A stretch of 64,000 nucleotides of DNA. Source: a virus. The notes under the pieces were generated by a model. That model was not told the origin of the DNA and did no database searches. It worked only from the letters and a program-made list of their open reading frames with translations. The position numbers and the translations under genes are program-made. The stretch spans positions 62,001 through 126,000 of IMG/VR virus record IMGVR_UViG_3300030419_004471. One strand, 5' to 3'. Shown here piece after piece: positions 1 through 8,652 of this stretch (positions are counted from its first letter, which is position 1; every line of letters starts with the position of its first letter).

Positions 1-15
1 TCAATAAATGTTTCA

Positions 16-942
16 TTATGCAAAGTGTTGAATAGCAATTACAATTGCTACCGAGATTGTAATACCTAATATTAATTTAAGAAAATCTTTACCAATCAAT
101 GGAAACACCTTTTTGAAGTTTCCAGATGATGAGAATGTACTCAATGCTAATTCCCTACCAGCCAACATTCCAATAAATACAAATGTAGTTGACATTGGTA
201 TATTGTTATATTGTTTAAAGTAAAGTAATAGGAATGCATAAACTAAATCTATGATTGTTGCTGAACGAACAAACTTGGTGTTGGTTTTTGATATTACTAA
301 TTGTTGAATCTTACCTCCACCGATTTTAAATACATAACCAAGAACTCCTATATAAAATAATATCATTAAAGAAGTTTCAAGCCAAGTATGTTCTCTTGGT
401 AAGAATACTGCTATATTTGCATGGTCGTGTTGTAACCATTGAGTCCATAAGAAACCAGTAGAAAACCATTGTCCTATTCTCCACCATTTATCATATTTAG
501 AATCTGGCTTTGTTTTTTCATCTATAATTTTAGAAATTACAAACCATAAGATATATGCAGTTACAGCTGCTACTCCATATCCTAAAAAACTCTTTACTAA
601 CATCTTTTCCATTATAAACGATGATGCAAAAGCTGATAGGACTAAGAATGATGTTGATACAGGTATTCCTTTTCTTGTAAGTAGTAGAAGTGCTAGTGGG
701 GCAAGTACATGCCAAATGGTTGGTTCTATATAAGGTATCTTATCTAATCTACCATATGCAACATCACCCTGAAATTGACCATAGATAAATACTCCTGCTA
801 ATATAACAGAAGCAAATGCCCATAACCAATACCATTTGATATCTTTATTTGAGTTTAACCAAGTTCCTAAAGTTTGTAGTGAATCGTTTGCAATTACTGC
901 GTATCCTGCGAGTAAAAAACCTAATAGTGCGAGTGTTTCCAT
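16..942 (-). CDS. PiT-like phosphate permease (multi-pass membrane protein)
   Basis: A hydrophobic protein of about 308 residues with some eight to ten membrane segments. The N-terminus carries ANDSLQTLGT, which resembles the GANDxxNxxGT signature of PiT (PHO4) phosphate transporters, and the two STT/STS stretches (PVSTSF near residue 95 and MSTTFVF near 258) resemble the repeated PVSTTH-type signatures of that family. From this I infer an inner-membrane phosphate importer for the infected cell. The start at 942 (METLALLG) puts a hydrophobic segment first; an in-frame ATG at 972 would add ten residues. The protein is shorter than typical cellular PiT proteins. It could instead be an unrelated membrane protein. 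Confidence 0.55.
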   Translation of the reverse strand: METLALLGFLLAGYAVIANDSLQTLGTWLNSNKDIKWYWLWAFASVILAGVFIYGQFQGDVAYGRLDKIPYIEPTIWHVLAPLALLLLTRKGIPVSTSFLVLSAFASSFIMEKMLVKSFLGYGVAAVTAYILWFVISKIIDEKTKPDSKYDKWWRIGQWFSTGFLWTQWLQHDHANIAVFLPREHTWLETSLMILFYIGVLGYVFKIGGGKIQQLVISKTNTKFVRSATIIDLVYAFLLLYFKQYNNIPMSTTFVFIGMLAGRELALSTFSSSGNFKKVFPLIGKDFLKLILGITISVAIVIAIQHFA

Positions 943-1006
943 ATGATAGTGTTTTATATAACACACATACATACTGAAACTCGTTCAATTTGATGTTAAG
1001 TTAATA

Positions 1007-2722
1007 TTATCTTTTCTTAAACTTTAATCGTTTTTTCTTAGAAATGAAGAAGTTACCTATCACTAAGTAATCCATATCACACTTTAGGAAGGTTTCGATG
1101 GCTTCTTTTGAGTTTCTTACCATCGTTTGGTCTTTAAGATTAAATGAAGTATTTAATATAATCGGATACTCATTTTCAATCTCAACTTGTTTTAATAATT
1201 TATATATTTTTTCGTTAAAGTTTTTCTTTACAGTTTGTACTCTAGCCGTTCCGTCTATATGTGTGATTGCTGGTAACTTATCTTGATACTCATCTCTAAC
1301 TTGAACAATCTGATTCATATAAGGAATCTCATCGGTTAGATGAAAATATTTATTTCTATCTTTATAAGTAACCATAGGTGCAAACGGTCTGAATCCTTCT
1401 CTTTTCTTAACAACCATATTTACCCTCTTCTTCATTTGTGGGTCTTTTGGGTTTGCTAATATAGAACGATTACCTAATGCTCTTGCACCAAATTCTAATT
1501 TACCATCAACCCACCCAATAATGTTTCCTTTAGAGATTAGTTTAGCTACCTTTTTTATTAATGCGGTTTCGGTCATAACATCATAATCAATGTAGTTACG
1601 ATTTTCGTATATAGAATATAATGCTTCTGTATTGGTTTCTTCTGGTCCTAAAAATGGAGTTTTGTTTTCTTTCCTATCGTTAGTTATATGATTCCAATAA
1701 TTAAGTGCGGCTCCTATCGCAGAACCAGCATCAGATGGAGCTGGTGGAATCCATATATTTTTAAATGGTGTATTTTCTTTTATCTTTCCGTTGGCTGTTC
1801 CGTTATATGCACATCCTCCACTTAAACATAAGTTATCTGATTTGGTTTTGGTGTGTAGTTTGTTTAATAATCTAAAGAAGTGTTTTTCATAAACATATTG
1901 TAATGCAGCTGCAATGTTTTTATGTTTATCATTTAGTGGTTCGTTTGGTAATCGATTTGGAATACCAAATAATTTAGATAGTTTAGTATTAAACATTGTA
2001 CTTTCTGAATGGTGGAATGAAAAATATTTAAGGTTTAGTTCAAACCCATCTTTAGTTTCTTTTATTAGTTCTTTAAATTTCTTTTCATAAAAAACAGGAT
2101 GTCCATATGGTGCTAATCCCATTACTTTATATTCACCTTCGTTTGGTTTAAATCCTAAGAAAGCCGTTATAGTAGAATATAATAATCCTAATGAGTGTGG
2201 ATATATAACTTCATTCATTCTTACTATTTGATTATCTTTAGCGTACGCAGATACAGTTGTATCCCACTCACCAACACCATCTACAGAAAATACGGCAGAT
2301 TCTTTAAAGTCAGATGTAAAATAAGAATAAGCTAAATGAGATAAGTGATGATTTCCCATAACGATAATTGAATTGGGAAAGTTTTCTTGAAGAAGTTCAT
2401 CTGATGTATCGGTGTATGGGAAGTTAAGTGGATTTTTCCAAAAATACTTCCAATAAGATTTCCAACTTCTATCAGTTTTTAGTTTTGGGTGTTCATAATA
2501 ACAAACGGCGTGTATATCATCTCTTGATAGTCCATGCTTTTTAAGAGTCCAATTTATTGAATTGATTGGAAATCTATCTTCATGCTTTATTCCAGTAAAT
2601 CTCTCTTCTTCTACTGCTGATAAAACAACTCCGTTTTGTAATAAAGCAACTGCTGAATCGTGATACCCGTAAGATATTCCTAATATGTAATTATTGGTGA
2701 TACTCGTCATCCCAAAACTCAT
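1007..2722 (-). CDS. NodU/CmcH/TobZ-family carbamoyltransferase
   Basis: A 571-residue, full-length member of the O-carbamoyltransferase family, which moves the carbamoyl group of carbamoyl phosphate through carbamoyl-AMP onto a hydroxyl of a sugar or other small molecule. Visible family marks are ILGISYGYHDSA at the N-terminus, VEEERFTGIKH, the metal/ATP-site HHLSHLAYSYF, the FSVDGVGEW strand, GLAPYG, LSGGCAYNGTANGK, PSDAGSAIGAA, and in the C-terminal domain EFGARALGNRSILANP and GFRPFAP. Its start overlaps the end of the late sigma gene; a second ATG four codons in would shorten the overlap. Likely acts with the phage's sugar-modifying genes. The acceptor cannot be told from sequence. Confidence 0.93.
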   Translation of the reverse strand: MSFGMTSITNNYILGISYGYHDSAVALLQNGVVLSAVEEERFTGIKHEDRFPINSINWTLKKHGLSRDDIHAVCYYEHPKLKTDRSWKSYWKYFWKNPLNFPYTDTSDELLQENFPNSIIVMGNHHLSHLAYSYFTSDFKESAVFSVDGVGEWDTTVSAYAKDNQIVRMNEVIYPHSLGLLYSTITAFLGFKPNEGEYKVMGLAPYGHPVFYEKKFKELIKETKDGFELNLKYFSFHHSESTMFNTKLSKLFGIPNRLPNEPLNDKHKNIAAALQYVYEKHFFRLLNKLHTKTKSDNLCLSGGCAYNGTANGKIKENTPFKNIWIPPAPSDAGSAIGAALNYWNHITNDRKENKTPFLGPEETNTEALYSIYENRNYIDYDVMTETALIKKVAKLISKGNIIGWVDGKLEFGARALGNRSILANPKDPQMKKRVNMVVKKREGFRPFAPMVTYKDRNKYFHLTDEIPYMNQIVQVRDEYQDKLPAITHIDGTARVQTVKKNFNEKIYKLLKQVEIENEYPIILNTSFNLKDQTMVRNSKEAIETFLKCDMDYLVIGNFFISKKKRLKFKKR

Positions 2723-3422
2723 TAATATTCTCCTCTACTACATCTCCTTCTAAAAATGCATTTAACATTTTTTTCTGATGTTGTTTCATAACATTCACAA
2801 CCTTAGTAATGTAGTGAGTTTTACAATCAGTCATTTCTCTGATTAGTAAGTATAAATGTTTTTTATTAAAGTTCTCTATATAATCTGCTCTTCTAAATAA
2901 TTCTAATACTGCATCAGCGATTTGTATATCTCTTTTCTTTGTAAATACAACTGTAAGATTCTTATCCCAATAGCTTAACATTATTTTTCTGAATTCAGAG
3001 AACTCCTCATTCTGTTCTGTTTTATAAAAATCATTTTCAGGATTCCAAGTTACTGGCATTTCTGAAATTAATTGATTCTTCTGCCATCTTTTGTAGTTAC
3101 CATTATTATTTAGAATCAAATAATTTTTTGCAATAATTGTAAAGTAAGAGAATGCCTTTCCTTTACCTTCTTTAAACATATGAATCTTTTCTACCATAGC
3201 AGATACAACTTCTTTTTGTATATCCTTTTTCGGTACATCAAAGTATGTAAACTTAAATGTGTTTAAAACATTTTCTGCTAATTTTTCAAAAGGATATTTA
3301 ATCCCTTCATTGTATATTTGATTTTTCTTTTTTTGATTCTTACATTTATTATATGCAATAATAGCCTCTTGGGCAGGTGTACCAAAATACATTTTGGATT
3401 TTTTTCTTCTCGGTCTCGGCAT
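2691..3422 (-). CDS. 55: T4 gp55-like late-transcription sigma factor
   Basis: A 243-residue basic protein with a sigma-70 region 2 type core: FSYFTIIAKNYLI (about residues 97-109) matches the AFSYFTTIAKN helix that contacts core RNA polymerase in T4-like gp55 and ECF-like sigmas. The N-terminus is PRPRRKKSK. T4 gp55 lacks region 4 and recognises only a simple -10 box, together with the sliding clamp and a coactivator; the same is expected here. A candidate target is the TATTTATA element found just upstream of several genes in this window. The gene sits next to a small membrane-anchored protein and a lysozyme-like gene. Confidence 0.8.
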   Translation of the reverse strand: MPRPRRKKSKMYFGTPAQEAIIAYNKCKNQKKKNQIYNEGIKYPFEKLAENVLNTFKFTYFDVPKKDIQKEVVSAMVEKIHMFKEGKGKAFSYFTIIAKNYLILNNNGNYKRWQKNQLISEMPVTWNPENDFYKTEQNEEFSEFRKIMLSYWDKNLTVVFTKKRDIQIADAVLELFRRADYIENFNKKHLYLLIREMTDCKTHYITKVVNVMKQHQKKMLNAFLEGDVVEENINEFWDDEYHQ

Positions 3423-3425
3423 TTC

Positions 3426-3689
3426 TTATTTAAATTTTTCGTTTAGCTCTGTTACTATTCCTTTTAGTTCTGTAAATACAGTACCAACCTCATCATCAGA
3501 TTCAAAAGAACCCCTAATGTCTGCTTCCTCCATTCTGGCGTTTGCTTCTCTTACTCTTTCTGTAACATCAGAAACTGTTCCAACCAAATCATCTTCCAGT
3601 TGTTCGTTTTGTTTAAGTAAATTCCTTACCCCATATAGAAGTAATCCATTGGCTACAACAGATACTCCTAATAATATTTCTATAACCAT
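3426..3689 (-). CDS. Small membrane-anchored coiled-coil protein
   Basis: 87 residues: an N-terminal hydrophobic segment (MVIEILLGVSVVANGLLLYG) followed by an acidic, probably helical domain rich in Glu and Asp. It is separated from the late sigma gene by three bases and from the upstream lysozyme-like gene by one, so the three are likely co-transcribed. I do not recognise a family function. The single N-terminal anchor with a cytoplasmic coiled coil would also fit a spanin- or holin-accessory-like role, but nothing in the sequence proves it. Confidence 0.75.
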   Translation of the reverse strand: MVIEILLGVSVVANGLLLYGVRNLLKQNEQLEDDLVGTVSDVTERVREANARMEEADIRGSFESDDEVGTVFTELKGIVTELNEKFK

Positions 3690-3690
3690 T

Positions 3691-4269
3691 TTAATTTAAT
3701 TTAATATCGTATCCACTAAATAGCTTCATATACGATGTTATCTTTGTACCATAAGCATCTTTAAAAACTTTACCATTTTTAAAGTATCTTTTTACTGAAC
3801 CCTGTCCTCCAAGATGTGCAGCTGCTAATATACCACTTTCTGAAATGTACATACCATTGACTGTTTCACCATCGAATAAATCAATATAAGTTTGTAATTT
3901 TTCTTTGTTGTGTAGTAGTAAAGCCATCATAGCTTCTTCTTGTAGTTGTGGGTTGTTGAGGAATTCTTTACGAGTAACTTCAAATCCTAACCCTTTAAGA
4001 GTTGATTTACCAAATTGGTATTTACCCATATATCCCCAAGTGTTTGTAATATCATATCTATTACCACTTTCTCTAAATCCAATATCAGTTAAGAATCTGT
4101 TAAGTTCATCTTCGTGATATTTTTTGATTCTAAGTTCTTCAGCTTCTTTTCTGAGTTTTTCCTCTGTTATCAACTTATCATAGTTGTATAATTCGGATGT
4201 TGTTGCGGAATCTATCATTCCAAACGATAGTATTGATAACACCATCGTTGCGATTATTGTTTTTCTCAT
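3691..4269 (-). CDS. Exported lysozyme/lytic transglycosylase-like protein
   Basis: 192 residues starting with a signal-like segment (MRKTIIATMVLSILSFG), then a short charged helix, then an SLT-like core: FRESGNRYDITNTWGYMGKYQFG (read in two overlapping pieces, residues 65-87) places Glu67 in the position of the catalytic acid of goose-lysozyme/SLT folds, followed by GYMGKYQFG and, later, ILAAAHLGGQGSVKRYF, the equivalent of the AAHxGG segment. Predicted to cleave peptidoglycan in the periplasm during lysis or entry. A near-perfect Bacteroidota promoter lies directly upstream, and a GGGAG sequence precedes the ATG. Confidence 0.7.
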   Translation of the reverse strand: MRKTIIATMVLSILSFGMIDSATTSELYNYDKLITEEKLRKEAEELRIKKYHEDELNRFLTDIGFRESGNRYDITNTWGYMGKYQFGKSTLKGLGFEVTRKEFLNNPQLQEEAMMALLLHNKEKLQTYIDLFDGETVNGMYISESGILAAAHLGGQGSVKRYFKNGKVFKDAYGTKITSYMKLFSGYDIKLN

Positions 4270-4298
4270 ACGGTCTCCCTTTTGATTAAACTTCTTTA

Positions 4299-4330
4299 CA
4301 AATATACGAAAAATATTTCATATATCCAAA
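4299..4330 (-). promoter_or_regulatory. Bacteroidota-type promoter P1
   Basis: Read on the minus strand: TTTG, exactly 20 bases, then TATATTTG, a full match to the Bacteroidota primary-sigma consensus TTTG-N18-20-TAnnTTTG. It ends about 30 bases before the start of the lysozyme-like gene at 4269. Confidence 0.8.
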
Positions 4331-4346
4331 TAAAACTTGATTTTTT

Positions 4347-4601
4347 TTATGCTTTACCCATAGGACCGAAGTAAATGCCCCGCATAACATCTTCATCAAT
4401 ATCCACTTTTTTTCTTAATTCTTTGGCTTGTTGAATTAGTTTTGCGTATTCTCTTGCTGTTTCGTAGAACAGTTCAAGATTTGTTCGTAGTCTCTCTTCT
4501 ACCTCTTCTTTAGTTATTAATTCCTTTTCAATTAACAATTCTAATATAGATTGATTAAGTAACGTTTGTTCCACTAAGTTATCCTTAATTTGTTTTATCA
4601 T
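4347..4601 (-). CDS. Small helical protein, unknown
   Basis: 84 residues, charged and predicted helical (ELLIEKELITKEEVEERLRTN), ending in YFGPMGKA. It overlaps the gene upstream by 17 bases, so they are probably translated together. No family recognised. Confidence 0.7.
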   Translation of the reverse strand: MIKQIKDNLVEQTLLNQSILELLIEKELITKEEVEERLRTNLELFYETAREYAKLIQQAKELRKKVDIDEDVMRGIYFGPMGKA

Positions 4602-4830
4602 TTTCTTTTATATCCTTCAATAATGTTTTTATATTATCTCTAGTATCTTTTAAGTCCCCAAAAGAACCTTGAATGCTTTTTGGTGAATAACCTAATGAGT
4701 GTGCTAATCTTATTGTGATTGCTTTAAACTCGTTTATGTTCATATCGTCTGGAACTTCAAACTTAATTTCGTTTGCTTCTCTTACGTTTTGCTTCCATCC
4801 GTTACTGTATTTAAATATTAGTTTTGCCAT
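4585..4830 (-). CDS. Small protein, unknown
   Basis: 81 residues beginning MAKLIFKYSNGWKQNVREAN, a mixed beta-alpha pattern with a conserved-looking GYSPKSIQGSFG stretch near residues 51-62. It lies 14 bases downstream of peptide deformylase and overlaps the next gene. No function recognised. Confidence 0.7.
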   Translation of the reverse strand: MAKLIFKYSNGWKQNVREANEIKFEVPDDMNINEFKAITIRLAHSLGYSPKSIQGSFGDLKDTRDNIKTLLKDIKENDKTN

Positions 4831-4844
4831 CGTTCCATTGTTTT

Positions 4845-5468
4845 TTATACAATTTGATATCCTTTCTCCAATAATGGTAGTGCTTTTTTGTATTTCATAA
4901 ACTCTGTTTCACCATCTGGAGATTTTATCATAATCCTTTCGTTTCTTCCATATTTTTTTTCAGATTTTCTTGTAGTACTATATGCTCTAATCTCATCAGT
5001 AATTAAAATACCATCTAAATGGTCAATCTCATGCTGAGCCACTACACATTCTAGCAATCCTTCATCACCAAAATAATTATGACCTTCTGTTCCAATCTTA
5101 TCTGGTTCATCTGGTCCAAACTCTATCGTACCTAAGTTATCAGTCTCAACTGTAATGTTAATACTCCTTACAGTGTTCTTTGGTTTTCTCATTGTTTTGG
5201 GTAAAGATAAACAACTCTCAATATATTGAACTGCTTCTTCACTTCTTTTAGTTATTCTTGGATTCACTAACACCAATGGGTCTTTTATGCTTATTGCACA
5301 CATTCGTTTATCTACTCCAATCTGATTAGCAGATAATCCAAACCCTTTGTGATTTTTTATTCCCGTCAATAAAGCTGCTCCAATTACATCTTGTTCTGAT
5401 TTGTTTTTTGGAACATCTACTAATGGGGTTCTTAATTTACTTAAATCGGTTACTATTTTACTCATCAA
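4845..5468 (-). CDS. def: Peptide deformylase
   Basis: 207 residues with the three deformylase motifs: motif 1 GFGLSANQ (residues 42-49, usually GxGLAAxQ), motif 2 ESCLSLP (84-90, usually EGCLS), and motif 3 QHEIDHLDG (145-153), the HExxH zinc/iron site. The enzyme removes the formyl group from new N-terminal methionines. Phage-encoded deformylases are known from marine cyanophages, where they may speed maturation of phage or photosystem proteins; here they probably support rapid synthesis of phage proteins. The Gly-to-Ser change in motif 2 and an insertion between motifs 2 and 3 are mild departures. The start overlaps the end of the upstream gene by 11 bases. Confidence 0.95.
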   Translation of the reverse strand: MMSKIVTDLSKLRTPLVDVPKNKSEQDVIGAALLTGIKNHKGFGLSANQIGVDKRMCAISIKDPLVLVNPRITKRSEEAVQYIESCLSLPKTMRKPKNTVRSINITVETDNLGTIEFGPDEPDKIGTEGHNYFGDEGLLECVVAQHEIDHLDGILITDEIRAYSTTRKSEKKYGRNERIMIKSPDGETEFMKYKKALPLLEKGYQIV

Positions 5469-5751
5469 ATAATTTTAATTGTTTATCGTTTTCTTTCTTT
5501 GAATCTTCCCAAGTATGATTTGTTGTCCACGTTGGAAGTTCATCTACTAAAACTTGTTCTCTTGTGGATATATCTGCTCCTAATCTTCTACGAGTTACAG
5601 TTTTACCACCATCGGGTGATTCATATATCCAACTTCTATCATCTTCTTTAAAGAAGTTTTCTTGTTGTAACCAGTACAACTGTCTTACCTTTTCACCTAA
5701 CTCAAAATCGTTAGGATATGTTTCTACTAATCTTTTAATGTGATTATCCAT
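5458..5751 (-). CDS. Conserved small phage protein, unknown
   Basis: 97 residues. The central WIYESPDGGKTVTRRRLGAD segment looks like a short beta-hairpin of the kind seen in small conserved proteins of T4-like marine phages. It is the last gene before peptide deformylase and overlaps it. Function not recognised. Confidence 0.7.
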   Translation of the reverse strand: MDNHIKRLVETYPNDFELGEKVRQLYWLQQENFFKEDDRSWIYESPDGGKTVTRRRLGADISTREQVLVDELPTWTTNHTWEDSKKENDKQLKLFDE

Positions 5752-6292
5752 TTTTTATTCTCCTTACTAATGTTTTTGTATTTAATCTATTTTGGTGTGG
5801 ATTCTTCCACAACTCTGTATTATCATATTCGTTTAATCTTTTAATCTCTGCGTTTGGGTGTATATCTATAAAATCATCTACTACAGCGTTGTTAATTAAG
5901 ATATACCCACCTTTTACTAAGTTACCCCAAGCCCAGTTAAATAATAAATATCTAGCATCTCTATCTGTATCTAAAGAGCCGATATCTATATCACAATATG
6001 CTATTGGTCTATGATGGGTGTTTTCTTCATATACATCTAATGAAAATACTCTCGGGTGATTTAATGGATTGAATAAATCATATCCATAAACCCTATCGTA
6101 TCCAAATTGATTACATAGTTTTTCAACAGTAATACCTAACCCACAACCAAATTGTATAATATCACCCTTTGGTAATTTAAGCTTAGATATTATTTCTGAT
6201 ACTACTTTGTAGGAATGATAGTCGTAACCATATTCACTCCATATGGTGTTTCCACCATCAAACCAGTCGTTCCATTGTTTTTTATAACCCAT
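5744..6292 (-). CDS. SAM-dependent methyltransferase-like protein
   Basis: 182 residues. A glycine-rich loop after a beta strand, IIQFGCGLGITVEKL (about 46-60), and an acidic strand end (VYGYDLFNP) match motifs I and II of class I methyltransferases; YLLFNWAWGNLVKGGYILINN (in part) matches the motif after the catalytic site. It overlaps the next methyltransferase-like gene by 11 bases, so the pair is probably one functional unit. Target unknown. Confidence 0.65.
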   Translation of the reverse strand: MGYKKQWNDWFDGGNTIWSEYGYDYHSYKVVSEIISKLKLPKGDIIQFGCGLGITVEKLCNQFGYDRVYGYDLFNPLNHPRVFSLDVYEENTHHRPIAYCDIDIGSLDTDRDARYLLFNWAWGNLVKGGYILINNAVVDDFIDIHPNAEIKRLNEYDNTELWKNPHQNRLNTKTLVRRIKNG

Positions 6293-6974
6293 CTTTTATA
6301 AAATAACTTATTCCTTGAGTTTCACTTTCTACAATATCTTTTATTGGTATTTGCTTTCCATTAGTAAACTTACCATTCTTTAAATCCCTTATAAATTTGG
6401 GAACATCTTCATTGTATCCACTGCTATAAACAGTATCGTGAAATGCTACAATTCCTCCTTTTTTTACAAGAGGATAATATAATAAAAAATCTGCTAATAC
6501 TGATGCGTATGTATGATTCCCATCAATAAATAACATACTTATGTTTTCGTGCTTATCATATACACGCTCAACTATTTTTTCATCATTTGATAATCCGTGA
6601 TAAAATTTTGATTTACCATCATCTAAAATAAATTTGTTATAGAATTTTTTTATATTTCTACCAAACTCTCTAACCCGTTCCCATTCTTTTTCTATTGTTA
6701 TTGCTTCATCAAATAACTGTCTCCATAAAAAATGAGTACTACCAAAATGACCCAAACCAATTTCTAAACAAGACCCGTTGTCGTTTTTTGTTTCTAATAT
6801 TTTTTCAACTAATATGTAAAGTTCTTTTCTAACTTGCTGAATTCCTTTTTCTTCATTTAAAGAATTTTCAGCTACACAAATATATGGATTATATTCATAC
6901 TCAAGATAATTTCCATCACCTTTGGTAGAAACCCATTTATCTAAGTTTGTAAATATATTAGAAATCGTTTTCAC
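6282..6974 (-). CDS. Class I SAM methyltransferase (Methyltransf_24-like)
   Basis: 230 residues. CLEIGLGHFGSTHFLW (motif I, near 68-83), LFIDGNHTYASVLAD (motif IV with the IDGxHxY signature) and PLVKKGGIVAFHDTVY are typical of the small-molecule methyltransferases often found in sugar and polyketide clusters. It follows the cytidylyltransferase-like gene with a one-base overlap. Likely methylates a sugar or related small molecule; the substrate is not determined by sequence. Confidence 0.82.
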   Translation of the reverse strand: MKTISNIFTNLDKWVSTKGDGNYLEYEYNPYICVAENSLNEEKGIQQVRKELYILVEKILETKNDNGSCLEIGLGHFGSTHFLWRQLFDEAITIEKEWERVREFGRNIKKFYNKFILDDGKSKFYHGLSNDEKIVERVYDKHENISMLFIDGNHTYASVLADFLLYYPLVKKGGIVAFHDTVYSSGYNEDVPKFIRDLKNGKFTNGKQIPIKDIVESETQGISYFIKDGL

Positions 6975-7456
6975 TAAACTGCTAAATTATTATATTTTTC
7001 TAACAACCAAGATGAAGATTGAACCTTATCTCCCAATCCCCATACCATATCGATACCATATCCTTTACAAACATCTTCTTCGGTTTCAGGAACTTCACCA
7101 GCAACTCTATCACCTCCATTACCGAAAGCCATAACTCCGTTTTCCCATTCGTTTCCATTATCCCTCATATATTTGTGTCTTGCTGCATCTATGAAATCAC
7201 ATGCAGTAGTATCGTTGTGTATTCTTGGATTCATAATGTAAACCCAATCAACTCCTTTTATATTATCCATTACGAAAGCTCTTTCTCTTTCTTTCATAAA
7301 TGATTTTCCTTTTTTATTTCTTAACCAACTATCGTTATTAAGTCCTATCCAAACTTCATCCGCAAGTTCTCTTGCGTTTTGGATACATTGTATATGACCT
7401 TTGTGGACGGGGTCAAAACCGCCGCTTATTAAAATTACTTTATACTTTTTGCTCAT
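6974..7456 (-). CDS. HldE/RfaE C-domain-like sugar-phosphate nucleotidyltransferase
   Basis: 160 residues with the nucleotidyltransferase signature ISGGFDPVHKGH (residues 10-21, an HxGH-type site) and a second KERERAFVM segment like the KxxxERxxxL of RfaE and glycerol-3-phosphate cytidylyltransferases. It probably activates a sugar 1-phosphate with a nucleotide. Notably, the kinase half of an HldE-like pair is present elsewhere in the window (46974-47717), so the two activities of the bifunctional cellular enzyme may be split between distant genes. Neighbours are an RmlC-like cupin and methyltransferases. Confidence 0.82.
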   Translation of the reverse strand: MSKKYKVILISGGFDPVHKGHIQCIQNARELADEVWIGLNNDSWLRNKKGKSFMKERERAFVMDNIKGVDWVYIMNPRIHNDTTACDFIDAARHKYMRDNGNEWENGVMAFGNGGDRVAGEVPETEEDVCKGYGIDMVWGLGDKVQSSSWLLEKYNNLAV

Positions 7457-7836
7457 TTGTTTTCTGTTTTCCAGTTTTCTCCAAACGCTCCAACTTCTTT
7501 TCTATGTTCATCTGTTGGGTCGTATTTTCGTGTAACATAGTATCCCAAGATTGTACCAGGTTCTAATGCTTTATATCCGTGATATACGCCTGGTGGAATC
7601 TTTAATACTCTTGGGTATCTATCTGAAAGGTATTTAAATGAACATCCTTCTTCTTCGGTTGCCCATCCAACTTTTAAACTTCCTTTCAAACAAATCCAAT
7701 AATCAGTTTGTTTTTCATGCTTATGCCAAGCAACAATATGTTCTGTAGAATTAATGTAAGATATGTTTACTTGTCCTTTTTCAATTGGAAACACATCTAA
7801 CAATCTTTGTGCTCTATCATCTTCGTGGTATTTCAT
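7453..7836 (-). CDS. RmlC-like dTDP-sugar epimerase (cupin)
   Basis: 127 residues of the dTDP-4-dehydrorhamnose 3,5-epimerase type: AWHKHEKQTDYWICLKGSLK (residues 34-53) supplies the histidine and strand pattern, and RVLKIPPGVYHGYKAL the second histidine motif. It is shorter than typical RmlC (about 180 residues), so it may be a minimal epimerase or an isomerase-like cupin. It overlaps the nucleotidyltransferase gene by four bases (ATGA), which supports a joint role in making an activated deoxysugar. Confidence 0.78.
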   Translation of the reverse strand: MKYHEDDRAQRLLDVFPIEKGQVNISYINSTEHIVAWHKHEKQTDYWICLKGSLKVGWATEEEGCSFKYLSDRYPRVLKIPPGVYHGYKALEPGTILGYYVTRKYDPTDEHRKEVGAFGENWKTENK

Positions 7837-7838
7837 AA

Positions 7839-8651
7839 CTAATTATTTAATGGTGCTTTGATTGTGGGATGTGATTCATAACTATAAATCTCATAATCAA
7901 ACTCACCCTCTAATATATGAATATTAGATAATTTAATTTTTGGCAAATTATACGAATCTCTTTTTATTTGTTCGTGGGCTTGTTCTAAATGATTTTTATA
8001 TAAATGTACATCACCTAAGTTACCAATCAGTTCACCTGGTTGTAATCCTGTTTCTTCACATAATAATAAAAGAAGTAATCCATAAGATGCTATATTAAAT
8101 GGTAATCCTAAGAATACATCTACACTTCTTTGATTCCACATAAGTGAAAGTTTACCATCATTTACATAACATTGGAATCCATAATGACAAGGTGGTAATA
8201 CCATCTTATCTAAATCTCCAACATTCCATGCATTAACCATCAACCTTCTTGAATCAGGATTAGTTTTTATTTCATTTATAAGATTTGTTATTTGGTCGAT
8301 AGAAGTCTCTCCATAATCAGTAGTCCAACCTCTCCATTGTTTACCATAGATTGGACCAAGCTCACCATCGGTTCTTCCGCTCTTGGTGTAATCACCATCC
8401 CAAATCTTACAACCATTATCTCTTAGATATTTTATATCTGTTCTTCCTTTTAAGAACCATCTAAGTTCTGTAACCATTTGTTTGATTGCCATCTTCTTTG
8501 TAGTAAGAAGTGGAAACCCATCTTTCATATTGTGTCTAAATGTATCTCCAAAGTAAGATAAAGTACCTGTACCTGTCCTATCTTTTTTCTCTGTACCATA
8601 CATTATAAGTTTCCTAAGAAACCCTTGATATTGTTTGTCTACTGTATTCAT
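7839..8651 (-). CDS. thyA: Thymidylate synthase (ThyA)
   Basis: 270 residues, the usual length. Family marks are DRTGTGTLSYFG near the N-terminus, FPLLTTKK, ELRWFLKG, IYGKQWRGW, the catalytic cysteine in LPPCHYGFQCYV (Cys155), QRSVDVFLGLPFNIASYG and the C-terminal segment that folds over the substrate. Converts dUMP to dTMP using methylene-tetrahydrofolate. With the dCMP deaminase at 24504-24962 it gives the phage a complete dCMP to dTMP route, fitting an AT-rich genome. No intron or insertion interrupts it, unlike in T4. Confidence 0.98.
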   Translation of the reverse strand: MNTVDKQYQGFLRKLIMYGTEKKDRTGTGTLSYFGDTFRHNMKDGFPLLTTKKMAIKQMVTELRWFLKGRTDIKYLRDNGCKIWDGDYTKSGRTDGELGPIYGKQWRGWTTDYGETSIDQITNLINEIKTNPDSRRLMVNAWNVGDLDKMVLPPCHYGFQCYVNDGKLSLMWNQRSVDVFLGLPFNIASYGLLLLLLCEETGLQPGELIGNLGDVHLYKNHLEQAHEQIKRDSYNLPKIKLSNIHILEGEFDYEIYSYESHPTIKAPLNN

Positions 8652-8652
8652 A

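Noticed and set aside
3394-3699. 101-codon plus-strand ORF
   Set aside because: It lies opposite the membrane-anchored protein gene (3426-3689), which has a clear span and operon spacing, so it is a shadow.
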